Source: Corynebacterium minutissimum
GTDB lineage: Bacteria > Actinomycetota > Actinomycetes > Mycobacteriales > Mycobacteriaceae
DNA length: 64,000 nucleotides
Reading direction: 5' to 3'
NCBI RefSeq assembly: GCF_000805675.1
Contig: NZ_JSEF01000004.1
Span: 241,002-305,001 of the forward strand
Positions 62,644 through 64,000 of the stretch are shown in pieces (position 1 is the stretch's first letter; each line of letters opens with the position of its first letter). The notes under the pieces are model-generated. The model saw only the letters and a list, made by a program, of their open reading frames with translations. It did no database searches and was not told the DNA's origin. A program made the translations under genes and the position numbers.

Positions 62644-63102
62644 ATGACCGCGCGCGCACGTCTGGAGGAGCTCGGCATCGAGCTCCCATCCGTTGCCGCT
62701 CCGCTCGCGTCATATGTCCCTGCCACCCGTGTGGGCGGCCAGGTGTGGACCTCTGGCCAGCTGCCCGTCGTTGATGGCGAGCTGCCTGCCACGGGAAAGG
62801 TTGGCGCGGAAGTCTCCGTAGAACGCGCCCAGGAGCTGGCGCGCACTGCAGCTCTCAACGCGCTCGCGGCCATTGATGCCGAAGCAGGCTTGGACAACAT
62901 CACCCGCGTGGTGAAGGTCGTGGGTTTCGTCGCCTCGGATCCTTCCTTCACTGAGCAAGCCGCGGTTATTGATGGTGCCTCGGAATTCTTGGGGGAGCTC
63001 TTTGGCGAGGCCGGTGTGCATGCACGGTCTGCCGTGGGAGTGGCGGTGCTGCCGAAGGACTCTCCCGTTGAGATCGAAGTCATCGTAGAAATCGCTGAGT
63101 AA
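62644..63102 (+). CDS. RidA-family protein
   Basis: 152 aa. Longer form of the YjgF/RidA family: WTSGQLPVVDGELPATGKVGAEVS, NITRVVKVVGFVAS and ARSAVGVAVLPKDSPVEIEVI. The strict Arg of active enamine deaminases (…RSAVGV) is at its place. Immediately after the DUF4177 gene; upstream of the MBL hydrolase by 18 bases. Confidence 0.9.
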   Translation: MTARARLEELGIELPSVAAPLASYVPATRVGGQVWTSGQLPVVDGELPATGKVGAEVSVERAQELARTAALNALAAIDAEAGLDNITRVVKVVGFVASDPSFTEQAAVIDGASEFLGELFGEAGVHARSAVGVAVLPKDSPVEIEVIVEIAE

Positions 63103-63120
63103 TCGGATAGGGTTAGAACC

Positions 63121-63942
63121 ATGGAGCATCCTGCATATAGTCAATTGCGTCCCGTGAGCAAGTCCGTCGGTGTCGTGCTGTGTGACAACCCCAGCTACAC
63201 CGCTCTGGAAGGCACCAACACGTGGATTATTCGTGCGGGGGAGGATTCCCGCGCCATTGTTGTTGATCCGGGCCCCGAAGATGAGGGCCACCTCAACGTC
63301 GTCACCGCGAAGGCGGGTGAGGTTGCGCTGATCCTCCTGACTCACCGTCACGATGACCACGCGTCGGGTGCACAGCGCCTGCGCCAGCTTACTGGCGCTC
63401 CGATCCGCTCTTTCGACCCGAACTACTGCAATGGGGCCGACGCGCTTGTCGACGGTGAAGTGATCGACATCGACGGCGTCACCCCCCAGCTTGAGGTAGT
63501 CCACACCCCGGGCCACACCGCTGATTCCACCTGTTTCTTCGTGTGGTCCGATGAGGCTAAGAACTCCACTCTGGAGGGCATCCTCACCGGTGACACCATG
63601 GCTGGCCGCCACACCGTCTTGCTTTCTGAAACCGATGGTGATTTGGGCGATTACCTCAAGACCTTGGACCTCTTGGAAGAACGCGGCAAGGACGTTCCGC
63701 TGTTCCCAGGCCACGGTCCGGACTTGGAGGACACCTCTGCGTTTGCCCGGAAGTACATCGACCGCCGTCACCACCGCCTCAACCAGATTAAGGAAGTGCG
63801 CTCCCGCTTGGGTGAGGACGTTGACGTTAAGACGTTGGTGGATGAGATGTATGACGACGTCGACCCGGTCCTGCGCCACGCGGCTGAGCAGTCCACGCGT
63901 ACCGCGCTGAAGTACCTCGACGCTGAAAAGGACGGATTCTAG
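63121..63942 (+). CDS. MBL-fold metallo-hydrolase
   Basis: 273 aa. Zinc motif THRHDDHASG, then HTPGHTADS, GDTMAG and FPGHGP, all metal sites present. A winged-helix-like C-terminal region (about 220-273) as in LACTB2-type enzymes. Substrate not known. ATG 63121 with AGGG. Confidence 0.92.
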   Translation: MEHPAYSQLRPVSKSVGVVLCDNPSYTALEGTNTWIIRAGEDSRAIVVDPGPEDEGHLNVVTAKAGEVALILLTHRHDDHASGAQRLRQLTGAPIRSFDPNYCNGADALVDGEVIDIDGVTPQLEVVHTPGHTADSTCFFVWSDEAKNSTLEGILTGDTMAGRHTVLLSETDGDLGDYLKTLDLLEERGKDVPLFPGHGPDLEDTSAFARKYIDRRHHRLNQIKEVRSRLGEDVDVKTLVDEMYDDVDPVLRHAAEQSTRTALKYLDAEKDGF

Positions 63943-63961
63943 TGGTCGTGGAAACACGATT

Positions 63962-64000
63962 TTAGTTTTCGGTGGCATAGCTTAGCAGTTCGGCCATTTT
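63962..64000 (-). CDS. Possible C-terminal end of a minus-strand gene
   Basis: In one minus frame the last bases read KMAELLSYATEN and stop (63962-63964); the codon use fits a coding region. Twelve codons only, so the family cannot be named. Confidence 0.35.
   Translation of the reverse strand, partial: KMAELLSYATEN

Overview
The window is chromosomal DNA of a high-GC actinobacterium, almost certainly a Corynebacterium. The LysC, Asd, SigC and KatA order, the AspT / SRP RNA / DnaX / YbaB / RecR / GatD / MurT block, LeuA, and the PBP / WhiB-like pair are all as I recall them from Corynebacterium glutamicum and relatives. LysC has the corynebacterial length (421 codons) and its internal beta-subunit start. 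No transposase, integrase, prophage or CRISPR array is visible. The species cannot be fixed from the sequence alone.

Region by region. 1-4400: a membrane-anchored trypsin-like protease cut by the window edge, tyrA, a TadA partner gene overlapping tadA, a CsbD-like stress protein and tRNA-Ser(CGA). 4500-10000: an MMPL exporter, then tgt, a sortase-like lipoprotein, a 54-codon antitoxin-tail gene and a YhhQ-type queuosine-precursor transporter. gluQ, at 28.8 kb, completes a set of genes for queuosine salvage and further modification. 10000-27400: one long, tightly packed operon of nine genes. It encodes two VWA proteins, a tubulin-like protein, a P-loop GTPase, a GAP1-type GTPase-associated protein, a beta-rich scaffold and three other membrane proteins. 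This is the strongest candidate for an undescribed system. Its products share FG-x-P linear motifs, and two of them share a C-terminal tail ending DLD(D/E)TF.

27400-43500: a convergent helical-repeat protein, gluQ, tRNA-Ser(GGA), SRP RNA, aspT, dnaX, ybaB and recR. A DUF3800 gene that looks acquired follows, then the MurT-GatD lipid II amidation pair, a DnaQ-like protein that seems to have lost all its catalytic residues, and a large proline-rich membrane protein. 43500-56000: leuA with a leucine-rich leader peptide, a PIG-V-like glycosyltransferase, a DMT transporter, the lysC-asd operon, a YkvI-like transporter, the divergent sigC and katA genes, and a heptad-repeat membrane protein. 56000-64000: a DUF5129-type protein, tRNA-Pro(CGG), a metallophosphoesterase, a YqeY-like protein, a PASTA-containing class A PBP, a WhiB-like regulator (whcA), a small DUF4177-like gene, a RidA-like protein and an MBL-fold hydrolase.

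Several housekeeping enzymes carry lineage-specific losses that can be read directly: Tgt lacks the three zinc cysteines, MurT lacks three of the four zinc-ribbon cysteines, the DnaQ-like protein lacks the DEDDh residues, and the sortase-like lipoprotein shows no obvious catalytic arginine. All motif comparisons were made by eye against remembered family consensus; no database search was run.
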